A stretch of DNA of 64,000 nt from Streptomyces fodineus (GTDB taxonomy: Bacteria; Actinomycetota; Actinomycetes; Streptomycetales; Streptomycetaceae): the NCBI RefSeq assembly GCF_001735805.1, contig NZ_CP017248.1, positions 2,604,001-2,668,000 on the forward strand, read 5' to 3'. The notes under the pieces were generated by a model. It worked only from the letters and a program-made list of their open reading frames with translations, had not been told where the DNA came from and did no database searches. This document shows positions 17,496-26,307 of this stretch, piece after piece. Position 1 is the stretch's first letter, and each line of letters starts with the position of its first letter. Both the position numbers and the translations under genes were made by a program.

Positions 17496-17597
17496 GGGCG
17501 GCCCCCCTTCTTGGTGGTGCTTTCCCCCAGTGGCCTCCACCCTCGCACGTGGCACTGACAATCCGAGGCTCGCCTTCCGCTTACGCCGGCGGACAGT

Positions 17598-18836
17598 TCA
17601 GGACACCGGGCGCGAATCCGACCACGTCAGCTCGAATTCCTCGCGGTATGTCGGGAAGAGTCCGGCTTCGCCCATGTCATGCGACTTGACCAGCTTGCTG
17701 CCGTTGCGCAGCACCAGCACCGGCGACTCCATGCCGCGCGCCCCGCGCAGATAGGACTGCACCACGGCGATGCCGTCGGCGCCGTCGCCGTCGACCAGGT
17801 AGGCGGTGAAGCGCGGTGTCTCGTCGTAGACCTGGATCTCGAAGGCGCCCGGGTCGCGCAGCCGGGAGCGGACCCGGCGCATGTGCAGGATGTTCATCTC
17901 GACGGACCGGCTCAGTTCGCCCCGTTTCATCCCCAGTTCGCGCTCGCGGCGCTTGACCGAGCTGGAGGCGGGGTTGAGGAAGAGCAGCCGTACCCGGCAG
18001 CCGGACTCGGCGAGCCGGACCAGACGGCGGCCGGAGAAGTTCTGCACCAGCAGATTGAGGCCGATGCCGATGGCGTCGAGGCGGCGGGCGCCGCCGAAGA
18101 GGTCCTCGGCGGGGAACTGGCGCATCAGCCGCACCCGGTCGGGGTGCACGGCGACCACGTCCGCGTACCGGTCACCGACCAGGTCCTCGACCGCGTCCAC
18201 GGGCAGCCGGCGCGCGGAGGGCACGTCACCGCCGGCGCCGAGCGTCTCCAGCAGCCGGGCGGAGGCGCGCTCGGCCTGGTTCAGGACCGCCTCGGACAGC
18301 GCACGGTTGCGGGAGACGACGTTGCGGGTCACCTCCAGCTCGTCCAGGGCGAGTTCGAGGTCCCGGCGCTCGTCGAAGTACGGCTCGAAGCACGGCCAGT
18401 GCTGCACCATCAGCTCCCGCAGCTGCGGGAGGGTGAGGAAGCTGAGCACATTGTCGTCGGCCGGGTCGAGCAGGTAACCCTTGCGGCGGCTGACCTCACG
18501 GACCGCGACCGCGCGCTGCACCCACTCCTGCCCGGCCGGACCGGCCGCGGCGACCACCCAGTCGTCGCCGTGGACGGGTTCGTAGATGGGGCGCAGCACG
18601 GCGGCCACGACGGCGCGCAGCCGCTGCTCGACGAGGTTCAGCCAGATGTAGGCCCGGCCGGCCCGCTGGGCGCGGGTGCGCACCTCGCGCCAGGCGTCGG
18701 CGTCCCAGTCCAGCTCCGGCCCGATGGACCCCGCGTCCATCGGCCGGGCCAGGGACACCGCGCCGGGCGGGACGTCTGTGGAGTTCCCCTCGTGACCCTC
18801 GTCACCAGGGGGCAACTCCAGGCCTCCCGAGCCCAC
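17598..18836 (-). CDS. SAV2148-family HEPN-domain protein
   Basis: 412 residues. I recognise it as the SAV2148 family, a Streptomyces protein assigned a HEPN domain, a helical fold often found in RNA-cleaving conflict and stress proteins. The helical N-terminal part (about 45-165) contains YIWLNLVEQRLRAVVAAVL and PQLRELMVQHWPCF. The C-terminal part (from about 225) has RLLFLNPASSSVKRRERELG and FTAYLVDGDGADGIAVVQ, resembling the effector-like C-terminal domains of sugar-phosphate or PLD-like regulators. I see no clear RxxxxH catalytic motif. GTG 18836 is the likely start. Monocistronic. Confidence 0.75.
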   Translation of the reverse strand: MGSGGLELPPGDEGHEGNSTDVPPGAVSLARPMDAGSIGPELDWDADAWREVRTRAQRAGRAYIWLNLVEQRLRAVVAAVLRPIYEPVHGDDWVVAAAGPAGQEWVQRAVAVREVSRRKGYLLDPADDNVLSFLTLPQLRELMVQHWPCFEPYFDERRDLELALDELEVTRNVVSRNRALSEAVLNQAERASARLLETLGAGGDVPSARRLPVDAVEDLVGDRYADVVAVHPDRVRLMRQFPAEDLFGGARRLDAIGIGLNLLVQNFSGRRLVRLAESGCRVRLLFLNPASSSVKRRERELGMKRGELSRSVEMNILHMRRVRSRLRDPGAFEIQVYDETPRFTAYLVDGDGADGIAVVQSYLRGARGMESPVLVLRNGSKLVKSHDMGEAGLFPTYREEFELTWSDSRPVS

Positions 18837-18953
18837 CCGTGCACCGCCTTCCGCTCCCCCGGGCCTTTCCCAGTCTCAACGATCAAGGAAGGGTACTCCG
18901 CGAGGGGTCGGCGGTGCAGCCGGATGGACAGGTCGGTTTCTCAACTGCTTTCC

Positions 18954-20276
18954 TCAACTACGCGGCCCCCAATGGCCGTTCTGCCATGCCAGGTCACGCG
19001 GAGTGAGCGGATTCATAGCGGTCACGTCCCGCGGCACGATGGCGAAGCCCTGCCAGTGCACCGGCATCGGCTGCTGGTCCTCGTCCCGCGCGATGTGGTG
19101 GAAACCGACGTTCATCCAGATCACCGGGTGGGTCAGGGCCTGTCCGCCGACCCATGCGTCGACGGATGCGGGGTGCCCGCGGTCGCAGGCCGCGTTGTCG
19201 CTGGCGAACAGTTCGCACGGGTTGTACTCGGTGACGTAGAGGTCGTGCTTGGTGAAGCCGCGGCCGAGGTACTTGGTGGTGGGTCCGGGGACGATCTCGT
19301 ACGAACGGGCGTGCCCGTCCTTGTTCTTGCCGGTCGCGCTCACCACCCGCCACCAGCGGTAATCCTTCAGGTCGGCCGCCATTTCCCTGGTGACCCCGGT
19401 GCGGGTGGTCTTGGTGGTGGGGCCCTCCTGACCGCCCGCGCGCGGGCTGACGGCCGAGTCGTACTGCTCGACCTTCGCCTTGGAGGAGCCGTCGAGGCCG
19501 AAGTCGAGCCGCCAGAAGACGTTGTGGCTGTGGCTGGTCGCGTAGGCCTTGGCACCCTTGCCGATGGGCCAGCCGCGGCCGTCACCGGCGTCGTAGTCGT
19601 CCCAGGACAGACTTCCGGTCGCGCCGACGTTCATGGCGATCATGCCGTCGTCCTGGAAACGCCACTCGGTGATGTACTCGTACCAGCCGACCTGGTTGAC
19701 GGTGTAGACGAGGAAGTCCTTGCCCTGGGCCTGGTAGACCTTGCCCGCGCCGAGGTCGTCGTGCAGGCGGTAGGCGTGACCACGGGAACGGGTGGTCGTA
19801 CACAGGCCGTTGACGTTCGGGTGCTGGGGGTCCACGGCGTCGGGGACCTTGACGGTCTTGATGGTGCCGCCGGGGCACTCGGCGGGCGAGAGGTTCATCA
19901 GCGACTGGGCGAAGCCCTCGTCCGTCAGGTCCTGGTACTCGTGCTGTCCGTCGTCGTAGGGGACATGGATCTGGGCCAGCCTGGCGCTGTTCAGGACCTT
20001 GATCGGTTCCGGCTCGTCCTTGGGCTGGTAGCTGATCTTCTCCAGGACGAGACCGGCCTTGCTGTCGTAGTGCCAGCACATGCGCCAGGTCGTGCCGGTG
20101 GACAGCTTCTGTTCGATGCGGTAGGCGGCACCGCAGTCGGCCGCGGGTGCGGCGGTGGCCGTTCTCGGGCGGGCGGCGGCCGGGCCCGCGGCGGTCGTCG
20201 CGCCGGCGGCGAGGGCGGCCACGGTCAGTCCAACGGCCGCTGCCCTGCGGGCACGCCGGATTCCGTACTCGGGCAT
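18954..20276 (-). CDS. Secreted copper amine oxidase catalytic-domain protein
   Basis: 440 residues with an N-terminal twin-Arg-like signal (RRARRAAAVGLTVAALAAGA). The body matches the catalytic beta-sandwich of copper amine oxidases: VGATGSL, the copper-binding His-x-His at 249/251 (SHSHNVFWRLDFGLDG), and a later HHIARDEDQQPMPVHWQGF segment with the third His. The cofactor region reads VGWYEY, Tyr199-Glu200, where the family consensus has Asn-Tyr-Asp/Glu; the Asn is Trp here. The smaller N-terminal domains are absent and seem to be supplied by the gene 48 bases upstream. Confidence 0.8.
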   Translation of the reverse strand: MPEYGIRRARRAAAVGLTVAALAAGATTAAGPAAARPRTATAAPAADCGAAYRIEQKLSTGTTWRMCWHYDSKAGLVLEKISYQPKDEPEPIKVLNSARLAQIHVPYDDGQHEYQDLTDEGFAQSLMNLSPAECPGGTIKTVKVPDAVDPQHPNVNGLCTTTRSRGHAYRLHDDLGAGKVYQAQGKDFLVYTVNQVGWYEYITEWRFQDDGMIAMNVGATGSLSWDDYDAGDGRGWPIGKGAKAYATSHSHNVFWRLDFGLDGSSKAKVEQYDSAVSPRAGGQEGPTTKTTRTGVTREMAADLKDYRWWRVVSATGKNKDGHARSYEIVPGPTTKYLGRGFTKHDLYVTEYNPCELFASDNAACDRGHPASVDAWVGGQALTHPVIWMNVGFHHIARDEDQQPMPVHWQGFAIVPRDVTAMNPLTPRDLAWQNGHWGPRS

Positions 20277-20324
20277 GACGAAATGGCTCCCTTACAGGAG
20301 GTACGGATACGAGGAAACGTCCGG

Positions 20325-21116
20325 TCAGCCGCGTTCGAGGGCGGCGGCCTTGCGCGCGCTCAGGTCGATCACCAGGGACCTGGTGTCGATCCAGGGCCCG
20401 TTCCTGACCTTGGTGAACAGCCGGACGCACCGGTGCACGCCGCACTGGTCGAGTACCGCGGGCTGGGCTCCCGGAGCGGCCCGGTAGATACCGCCGCCGA
20501 GCAGCAGCTGGTCCGGGGAGGTGAGGTCCCGGCCGGTGGCGTCCTTGTAGTCCGCCTTCAGGCCCGCGCCGAGCGGGGCGGCGATCAGGAGCCGGGCCGC
20601 CTCGGCGTTCTCGGCCCGGCTCGGCGGCGGCTGGACGCCGCGCTGGGTGCCGGTGCGCTCGACCTTGCCGGTGTCCAGGTCGACGGTCTTGGTGACGAGG
20701 GTGTCGTCGCCGTAGTCGTAGAACGTGATGTCGGCCCGTCGTGGCGCGGCGGGATCGTCCGCCTCGCCGGCCTCGGGTTCGGCGAGGTCGACGCTCAGGC
20801 GCTGCGGCCCGCGGCCGCCGTCGACGTTCTCGCCCGTGTTCAGCAGCTGCCGGTTCAGCGCGATCTGCTCGGCCCGCCGGATCTCGTCGTCGGTCAGCGG
20901 GTCCCGGCCGCTGCCCTTGCGGCCCTCGGCGGGCGCCTGCTCGACGACACCGGGCCGGACCGCGTCCGCACCCGGACCGCCGCCTCGCGCGCCACCCGAG
21001 GTGTCCGCCCCCGCCGTGCCCGGCAGGGTGATCGCGACCACCGCGGCGGTCCCCACCGCCGCGAGGGCCACTCCTGCCACTAACATGCCCAGATGGCGGT
21101 GCACAGTCTCACGCAC
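20325..21116 (-). CDS. Exported protein resembling amine-oxidase N-terminal domains; TTA codon
   Basis: 263 residues. One hydrophobic export/anchor segment (LVAGVALAAVGTAAVVAIT) follows the GTG start at 21116, which has an AGGGGGA site. The rest (DPLTDDEIRRAEQIALN, ITFYDYGDDTLVTKTVDLDTGKV, GVQPPPS then AEAARLL) has the look of the N2/N3 domains that precede the catalytic domain of copper amine oxidases. Codon 12 is TTA (21081-21083), the only one I found in a gene here, so translation should need the bldA tRNA and thus depend on development. Likely co-transcribed with the catalytic-domain gene. Confidence 0.75.
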   Translation of the reverse strand: MRETVHRHLGMLVAGVALAAVGTAAVVAITLPGTAGADTSGGARGGGPGADAVRPGVVEQAPAEGRKGSGRDPLTDDEIRRAEQIALNRQLLNTGENVDGGRGPQRLSVDLAEPEAGEADDPAAPRRADITFYDYGDDTLVTKTVDLDTGKVERTGTQRGVQPPPSRAENAEAARLLIAAPLGAGLKADYKDATGRDLTSPDQLLLGGGIYRAAPGAQPAVLDQCGVHRCVRLFTKVRNGPWIDTRSLVIDLSARKAAALERG

Positions 21117-21311
21117 ATGTCCCCCTGATCCCGTGGTCGTCCGGGAGTACGTGTTGCCCCACTGGTTCGGCGCACTGCGGGTAAGAGATCCGCCGTGTGC
21201 GCTGGTCGATGGGTAAGAGGGACGCAAGTCACGGGAGGTTCCGTCACTTTCGGGGAGACTCGGGGGCCAACGCGCCCCCAGGGCGGCGGCACACCTGGGA
21301 GAGTCGTAACC

Positions 21312-23423
21312 ATGCAGGTCTGGCCTGGAGAGGCGTATCCGCTCGGCGCCACCTATGACGGCGCCGGAACCAACTTCGCGGTCTTCACGGAGGCCGCGGA
21401 CCGAGTAGAGCTGTGTCTGCTGCACGACGACGGCTCGGAGACGGCGGTGGAGCTGCGCGAGAGCGACGCTTTCGTGCGGCACGCGTACGTGCCGGGCGTG
21501 ATGCCGGGACAGCGGTACGGGTTCCGGGTGCACGGCCCGTACGACCCCGGGCGCGGGCTGCGCTGCAATTCGGCGAAACTGCTGCTCGACCCGTACGCGA
21601 AGGCCGTCAGCGGCACGGTCCGGTGGGGCGAGGAGGTGTACGGCTACCACTTCGGCGCGCCGGACCGCCGCAACGACCTGGACTCCGCCCCGCACACCAT
21701 GGCCTCGGTGGTGATCAACCCGTACTTCGACTGGGGCGACGACCGGCCGCCGCGCACCGGGTACCACCACACGGTGATCTACGAGGCTCATGTCAAGGGC
21801 CTGACCATGCGCCATCCGGGCCTGCCGGAGGAACTGCGCGGCACGTACGCGGCACTCGCGCATCCGGCACTCATCGAACATCTGACCAAGCTCGGGGTGA
21901 CGGCGCTGGAGCTGATGCCCGTTCACCAGTTCGTGAACGACCACCGGCTGGCCGACATGGGCCTGAGCAACTACTGGGGCTACAACACCATCGGCTTCTT
22001 CGCCCCGCACAACGCGTACGCCTCCTGGGGCGACCGCGGCCAGCAGGTGCTGGAGTTCAAGTCGGCGGTCCGGGCACTGCACGAGGCCGGGATCGAGGTC
22101 ATCCTGGACGTCGTCTACAACCACACCGCCGAGGGCAACCATCTGGGTCCCACGCTGTCCTTCAAGGGCATCGACAACCCGCGCTACTACCGTCTCACGG
22201 ACGACCCGCGCTACTACATGGACACCACGGGCACCGGGAACTCGCTGCTCATGCGGTCGCCACACGTGCTCCAGCTGATCATGGACTCGCTGCGGTACTG
22301 GGTCACCGAGATGCACGTCGACGGCTTCCGCTTCGACCTCGCGGCGACCCTGGCCCGGCAGTTCCACGAGGTGGACCGGCTGTCGTCGTTCTTCGACCTG
22401 GTGCAGCAGGACCCGGTGGTCTCCCAGGTGAAGCTGATCGCCGAGCCCTGGGACGTGGGCGAGGGCGGCTACCAGGTGGGCAACTTCCCGCCGCTGTGGA
22501 CCGAGTGGAACGGCAAGTACCGGGACACGGTACGGGACCTGTGGCGGGGCGAGCCGCGGACGCTGGCGGAGTTCGCCTCGAGGCTGACCGGTTCGTCCGA
22601 CCTGTATCAGGACGACGGACGCCGCCCGCTGGCCTCGATCAACTTCGTCACCTGTCACGACGGCTTCACGCTGCACGACCTGGTCTCGTACAACGACAAG
22701 CACAACGCGGCCAACGGCGAGGACAACCGGGACGGCGAGAGCCACAACCGGTCGTGGAACTGCGGGGCGGAGGGCGAGACCGAGGACCCGCAGGTGCTCG
22801 CGCTGCGCGCCCGGCAGATGCGGAACTTCGTCGCCACGCTGATGCTGTCCCAGGGCGTGCCGATGATCAGCCACGGCGACGAGTTCGCCCGCACCCAGCG
22901 CGGCAACAACAACGCCTACTGCCAGGACAGCGAGCTGTCGTGGGTGTACTGGCCGGAGTCCGCGGAGAGCGACCTGCTGGAGTTCACGCGCGCGATGGTG
23001 TGGCTGCGCCGGGACCACCCGGTGTTCCGCAGGCGCCGGTTCTTCCACGGCCGCCCGGTGGAGGGCACCCACGACGAGCTGTCCGACATCGCCTGGTTCA
23101 CTCCGGAGGGCGCCGAGATGACCCAGCGGGACTGGGACTCGGCGCGGGCGTCCGCGCTGACGGTGTTCCTGAACGGCAACGCGATCTCCGAGCCCGGCGC
23201 GCGCGGGGAGCGCATCACCGACGACTCCTTCCTGCTGATGTTCAACGCCTCGCCGGGGCCGCTGGACTTCCTTGTGCCGGTCGACCACGGCCGCCGGTGG
23301 CAGGTGGTCGTCGACACGGCCCACCCGGACGGCGTGCCGCCCGGCTCCGGGACGAAGGTCGACGCGGGCGACCGGATCACCCTGCCCGACCGCAGCCTGA
23401 CGGTGCTGCAGCGGCCGACGTAG
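21312..23423 (+). CDS. glgX: Glycogen debranching enzyme
   Basis: Hydrolyses alpha-1,6 branches of glycogen-type glucans, feeding linear maltodextrins to TreY/TreZ. 703 residues. N-terminal CBM48-like domain (YPLGATYDGAGTNFAVFTEA), then GH13 barrel: VILDVVYNHTAEG, nucleophile Asp in VDGFRFDLA, acid Glu in LIAEPWDVGEGGYQVG, transition-state Asp in FVTCHDGFTLHDL. The ATG at 21312 is the start of the conserved domain. TreY follows 120 bases downstream on the same strand. Confidence 0.93.
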   Translation: MQVWPGEAYPLGATYDGAGTNFAVFTEAADRVELCLLHDDGSETAVELRESDAFVRHAYVPGVMPGQRYGFRVHGPYDPGRGLRCNSAKLLLDPYAKAVSGTVRWGEEVYGYHFGAPDRRNDLDSAPHTMASVVINPYFDWGDDRPPRTGYHHTVIYEAHVKGLTMRHPGLPEELRGTYAALAHPALIEHLTKLGVTALELMPVHQFVNDHRLADMGLSNYWGYNTIGFFAPHNAYASWGDRGQQVLEFKSAVRALHEAGIEVILDVVYNHTAEGNHLGPTLSFKGIDNPRYYRLTDDPRYYMDTTGTGNSLLMRSPHVLQLIMDSLRYWVTEMHVDGFRFDLAATLARQFHEVDRLSSFFDLVQQDPVVSQVKLIAEPWDVGEGGYQVGNFPPLWTEWNGKYRDTVRDLWRGEPRTLAEFASRLTGSSDLYQDDGRRPLASINFVTCHDGFTLHDLVSYNDKHNAANGEDNRDGESHNRSWNCGAEGETEDPQVLALRARQMRNFVATLMLSQGVPMISHGDEFARTQRGNNNAYCQDSELSWVYWPESAESDLLEFTRAMVWLRRDHPVFRRRRFFHGRPVEGTHDELSDIAWFTPEGAEMTQRDWDSARASALTVFLNGNAISEPGARGERITDDSFLLMFNASPGPLDFLVPVDHGRRWQVVVDTAHPDGVPPGSGTKVDAGDRITLPDRSLTVLQRPT

Positions 23424-23543
23424 GGGGGCGAGCGCCGAGTGTCGGTCGAGTTGCTCGCTCCGTCCATGGCGTAGGCCGGATGGGCGAGCCCCGCGGGCCG
23501 GTGGCCATGACACGAAAGGCGGCGGGCTGGGTACGTGGTTCTC

Positions 23544-25913
23544 ATGACTTCTGCGCGACCAGGACCAGGGGTGCCCACGGCGACCTACCGGCTGCAGCTC
23601 CAGCCCGCGTTCCCGTTCGCCGCCGCCGCGGCGGCCGTACCGTATCTGGCGTCGCTCGGCGTCTCGCATCTGCACCTGTCCCCCGTCCTGGAGGCCGTGC
23701 CCGGCTCCACGCACGGCTATGACGTGGTGGACCACGCGCGCGTGCGCGAGGAACTGGGCGGCGAGGACGGCCTGCGGTCACTGGCGCGGACCGCGCGGGA
23801 GCACGGTCTGGGCCTGGTGGCCGACGTCGTGCCGAACCACATGGCCATGGCGCCGCGGCACAACCACGCCCTGTGGGAGGTGCTGCGCGAGGGGCCCGGC
23901 TCGCCGTACGCCCGCTGGTTCGACATCGACTGGGAGGCGCAGGGCGGGCGGGTGCTGCTGCCGGTGCTCAGCGGTCCGGTCGGCTCGCAGCTGGAGCACC
24001 TCGTGGTCGACGGCGACGTGCTGCGCTACCACGAGCACGCCTTCCCGCTCCGCGAGGGCACCCGCGACCTGCCGCTGCCCGAGCTGCTGGACGCCCAGTG
24101 GTACCGCCCGGTGTGGTGGCGGCTGGCCCGCACCGAGCTGAACTACCGGCGGTTCTTCAGCATCTCGGAGCTGATCGGGGTGCGCGTCGAGGATCCCTCG
24201 GTGTTCGACGCCACCCACGCCAAGATCCTCCAGCTGCTGCGGGAGGGCGTGCTCGACGGGCTGCGCATCGACCATCCCGACGGCCTCGCCGACCCCGACG
24301 GCTACCTCGACCGGCTGCACGAGGCGACCGGCGGGCGCTGGACGGTGGTGGAGAAGATCCTCGCCGACGGCGAGCACCTGCCGGCGTCCTGGCCGGTCGC
24401 GGGCACCACCGGTTACGACGCCCTGCGCCAGGTCGACGGCCTGTTCACGGACCGGACGGGGGCGTACGAACTGCTGGGCCGGTACCGGGCGTTCGCGGCA
24501 CCGCAGACGGACCGGGGCGGCAACTGGGACGCCACCGTCCGGCGGGCCGCCTACAAGGTGCTCACGCACGAGCTGGCCACCGAGACCGACCGGCTCACCC
24601 GGGTGGCGACCCGGCTGTGCGCGTCCTCCCCGGACCTGGCGCTGCGCGACCGGGCGCCCTGGGCGCTGCGCACGGCGGTGGAGGAGCTGCTGGTGCGGAT
24701 GCCGGTGTACCGGCCGTACGCCTGCGGTGACGCGGCCGCCGTCGTCACCGAGGAGGCCGCCGAGGAGGCCCGGCTCGCCTTCGTGGTGCCCGAGGAGGCG
24801 GACGCCGTCTCCATCGTGCGCCGGCTGCTGGTCGAGCCGCTCGGTGACGCCTCGGCGCCGGATCACACCGACCGGGTGGAGTTCCGCACCCGGTTCGCGC
24901 AGACGGCGTCGGCGCTGCGCGCCAAGTCGGTGGAGGACACGGCGTTCTACCGCTATGTGCCGCTGCTGTCGGCGACCGAGGTGGGCGGCGATCCGGGCCG
25001 GCCGGGGGTGTCCCCGGAGGACTTCCACGCGTACTGCGCGCGCGTGCAGCGCGACTGGCCGGGCACCGGCACGGTGGTCTGCACGCACGACACCAAGCGC
25101 AGCGCCGACGTCCGCGCCGCGCTGGCCGTGCTGACCGAATGCCCCGGCCGCTGGGCGGAGTTGCTGGCCGAGGTGACCCTGCCCGAGGAGGGGGCGCCGG
25201 ACGGGCAGCTCGCCTGGGCAGCCTGGCAGACGGTGTTCGGGCTGGGGCCCGCCGAGGAGGGGCGGGTGCAGCAGGCACTGCTGAAGCATGTGCGCGAGGC
25301 GGGCATGTACACCAGCTGGACGGAGCAGGAGCCGCCGTACGAGGAGGCGGTGGCCGCGTTCGTCGCCGCCGGGCCGTGCGGGCCGCCCGGCGAGCGCGTG
25401 GCCGCGTTCCGCAAGGCGCTGGAGCCGCACATCCGGGCCAACGTGCTCGGCACCGCCCTGGTCCATCTGACGATGCCGGGGGTGCCGGACGTGTACCAGG
25501 GCACGGAGGGCGAGTACCGGGCGCTGGTGGATCCGGACAACCGGCGTCCGGTGTCGTTCCCGCCCGAGGTGCCCGGTGAGAAGGACGCACTGACGGCGGC
25601 GGCGCTCCGGCTGCGTGCCCGGCGTCCCGCCGCCTTCGGCACCGCCGCGTCGTACGACCCGCTGACCGCCGAGGGCCCGGCGGCCGGGCACTGCGTGGCC
25701 TTCGCGCGCTCCGGCGAGGTGGTCACGGCGGTGACCCGGCTCTCCCTCCGGCTCACGGAGGCGGGCGGCTGGCAGGAGACCCGGCTGCCGCTGCCGCCCG
25801 GACGCTGGGCGGACGTCCTCACACCGGGCCGGGAGTTCACGGGCCACGCACGCGTGGCGGACCTTTTCGACCGACTGCCGGTGGGGCTGCTGGAGCTGCT
25901 CGGGGAGGAGTGA
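23544..25913 (+). CDS. treY: Maltooligosyltrehalose synthase
   Basis: Intramolecular transglucosylase that turns the reducing end of a maltooligosaccharide into a trehalosyl unit; first step of the TreY-TreZ route. 789 residues, typical. PTATYRLQL at the N-terminus and GLVADVVPNHMA are diagnostic. The nucleophile Asp is in LDGLRIDHPDGLADP and the acid Glu in WTVVEKIL. ATG 23544 is preferred; a GTG three codons earlier is possible and neither has a strong ribosome site. Its partner treZ lies about 5.7 kb away on the same strand. Confidence 0.93.
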   Translation: MTSARPGPGVPTATYRLQLQPAFPFAAAAAAVPYLASLGVSHLHLSPVLEAVPGSTHGYDVVDHARVREELGGEDGLRSLARTAREHGLGLVADVVPNHMAMAPRHNHALWEVLREGPGSPYARWFDIDWEAQGGRVLLPVLSGPVGSQLEHLVVDGDVLRYHEHAFPLREGTRDLPLPELLDAQWYRPVWWRLARTELNYRRFFSISELIGVRVEDPSVFDATHAKILQLLREGVLDGLRIDHPDGLADPDGYLDRLHEATGGRWTVVEKILADGEHLPASWPVAGTTGYDALRQVDGLFTDRTGAYELLGRYRAFAAPQTDRGGNWDATVRRAAYKVLTHELATETDRLTRVATRLCASSPDLALRDRAPWALRTAVEELLVRMPVYRPYACGDAAAVVTEEAAEEARLAFVVPEEADAVSIVRRLLVEPLGDASAPDHTDRVEFRTRFAQTASALRAKSVEDTAFYRYVPLLSATEVGGDPGRPGVSPEDFHAYCARVQRDWPGTGTVVCTHDTKRSADVRAALAVLTECPGRWAELLAEVTLPEEGAPDGQLAWAAWQTVFGLGPAEEGRVQQALLKHVREAGMYTSWTEQEPPYEEAVAAFVAAGPCGPPGERVAAFRKALEPHIRANVLGTALVHLTMPGVPDVYQGTEGEYRALVDPDNRRPVSFPPEVPGEKDALTAAALRLRARRPAAFGTAASYDPLTAEGPAAGHCVAFARSGEVVTAVTRLSLRLTEAGGWQETRLPLPPGRWADVLTPGREFTGHARVADLFDRLPVGLLELLGEE

Positions 25914-26307
25914 GGACGCCCAGGAGGGTCGACGGGAAGGCGCGGCGAGCGACTCGTGTCCCTCCCCGTTCGCCCGGCTGCCGGCGGTCGGCTGCCAGCG
26001 GTCCTTGCGGAGCGGGCCGCCGAGGGCTGAGGGCCCTGCCGAGGGCTGAGGGCCCTGCCCGGGGACTGAGGGCCCTGCCCGGGGAGTGTGGCTGTCGACG
26101 GGGACCGGGAGCGCCGCCGGGCTCACGAGCGCCGGGCGGGAAGGCACGGCAAAGCGGCTACGGTCCCTCCCCGTTCGACCGGCTGCCAGCGGTCCCTGCG
26201 ACGCGGGCCGCCGAGGACTGAGGCCTGCCGGGGACCGAGGGCCCGGCCGGGGACTGTGGCTGTCGAAGGGGGCCGGGAGCGCCGCGCGGTTCTCGGGTGC
26301 GTGGGGC
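25914..26307. repeat. Nested degenerate tandem repeats downstream of treY
   Basis: A roughly 205-base unit occurs twice: TCCCTCCCCGTTCG at 25959-25972 returns at 26164-26177, followed in both by CGGCTGCC, GCCAGCGGTCC, GGGCCGCCGAG, GTGTGGCTG or CTGTGGCTG, and GGGAGCGCCG. Inside the first copy, a 19-base unit (GAGGGCTGAGGGCCCTGCC) is repeated at 26022, 26041 and, slightly changed, 26061. No ORF here has a ribosome site and the codon pattern is not coding-like. The GC-rich inverted stretches may also serve as terminators for treY and the opposing LysR gene. Confidence 0.7.

Noticed and set aside
17679..21083. 1,134-codon + strand frame opposite the HEPN and amine oxidase genes
   Set aside because: Low-complexity antisense translation; the - strand genes have domains, ribosome sites and correct lengths.
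20325..23735. Very long - strand frame (1,136 codons) spanning glgX and the amine-oxidase partner
   Set aside because: Only its last 264 codons (from 21116) look coding; the rest is antisense to glgX, whose GH13 motifs are clear.
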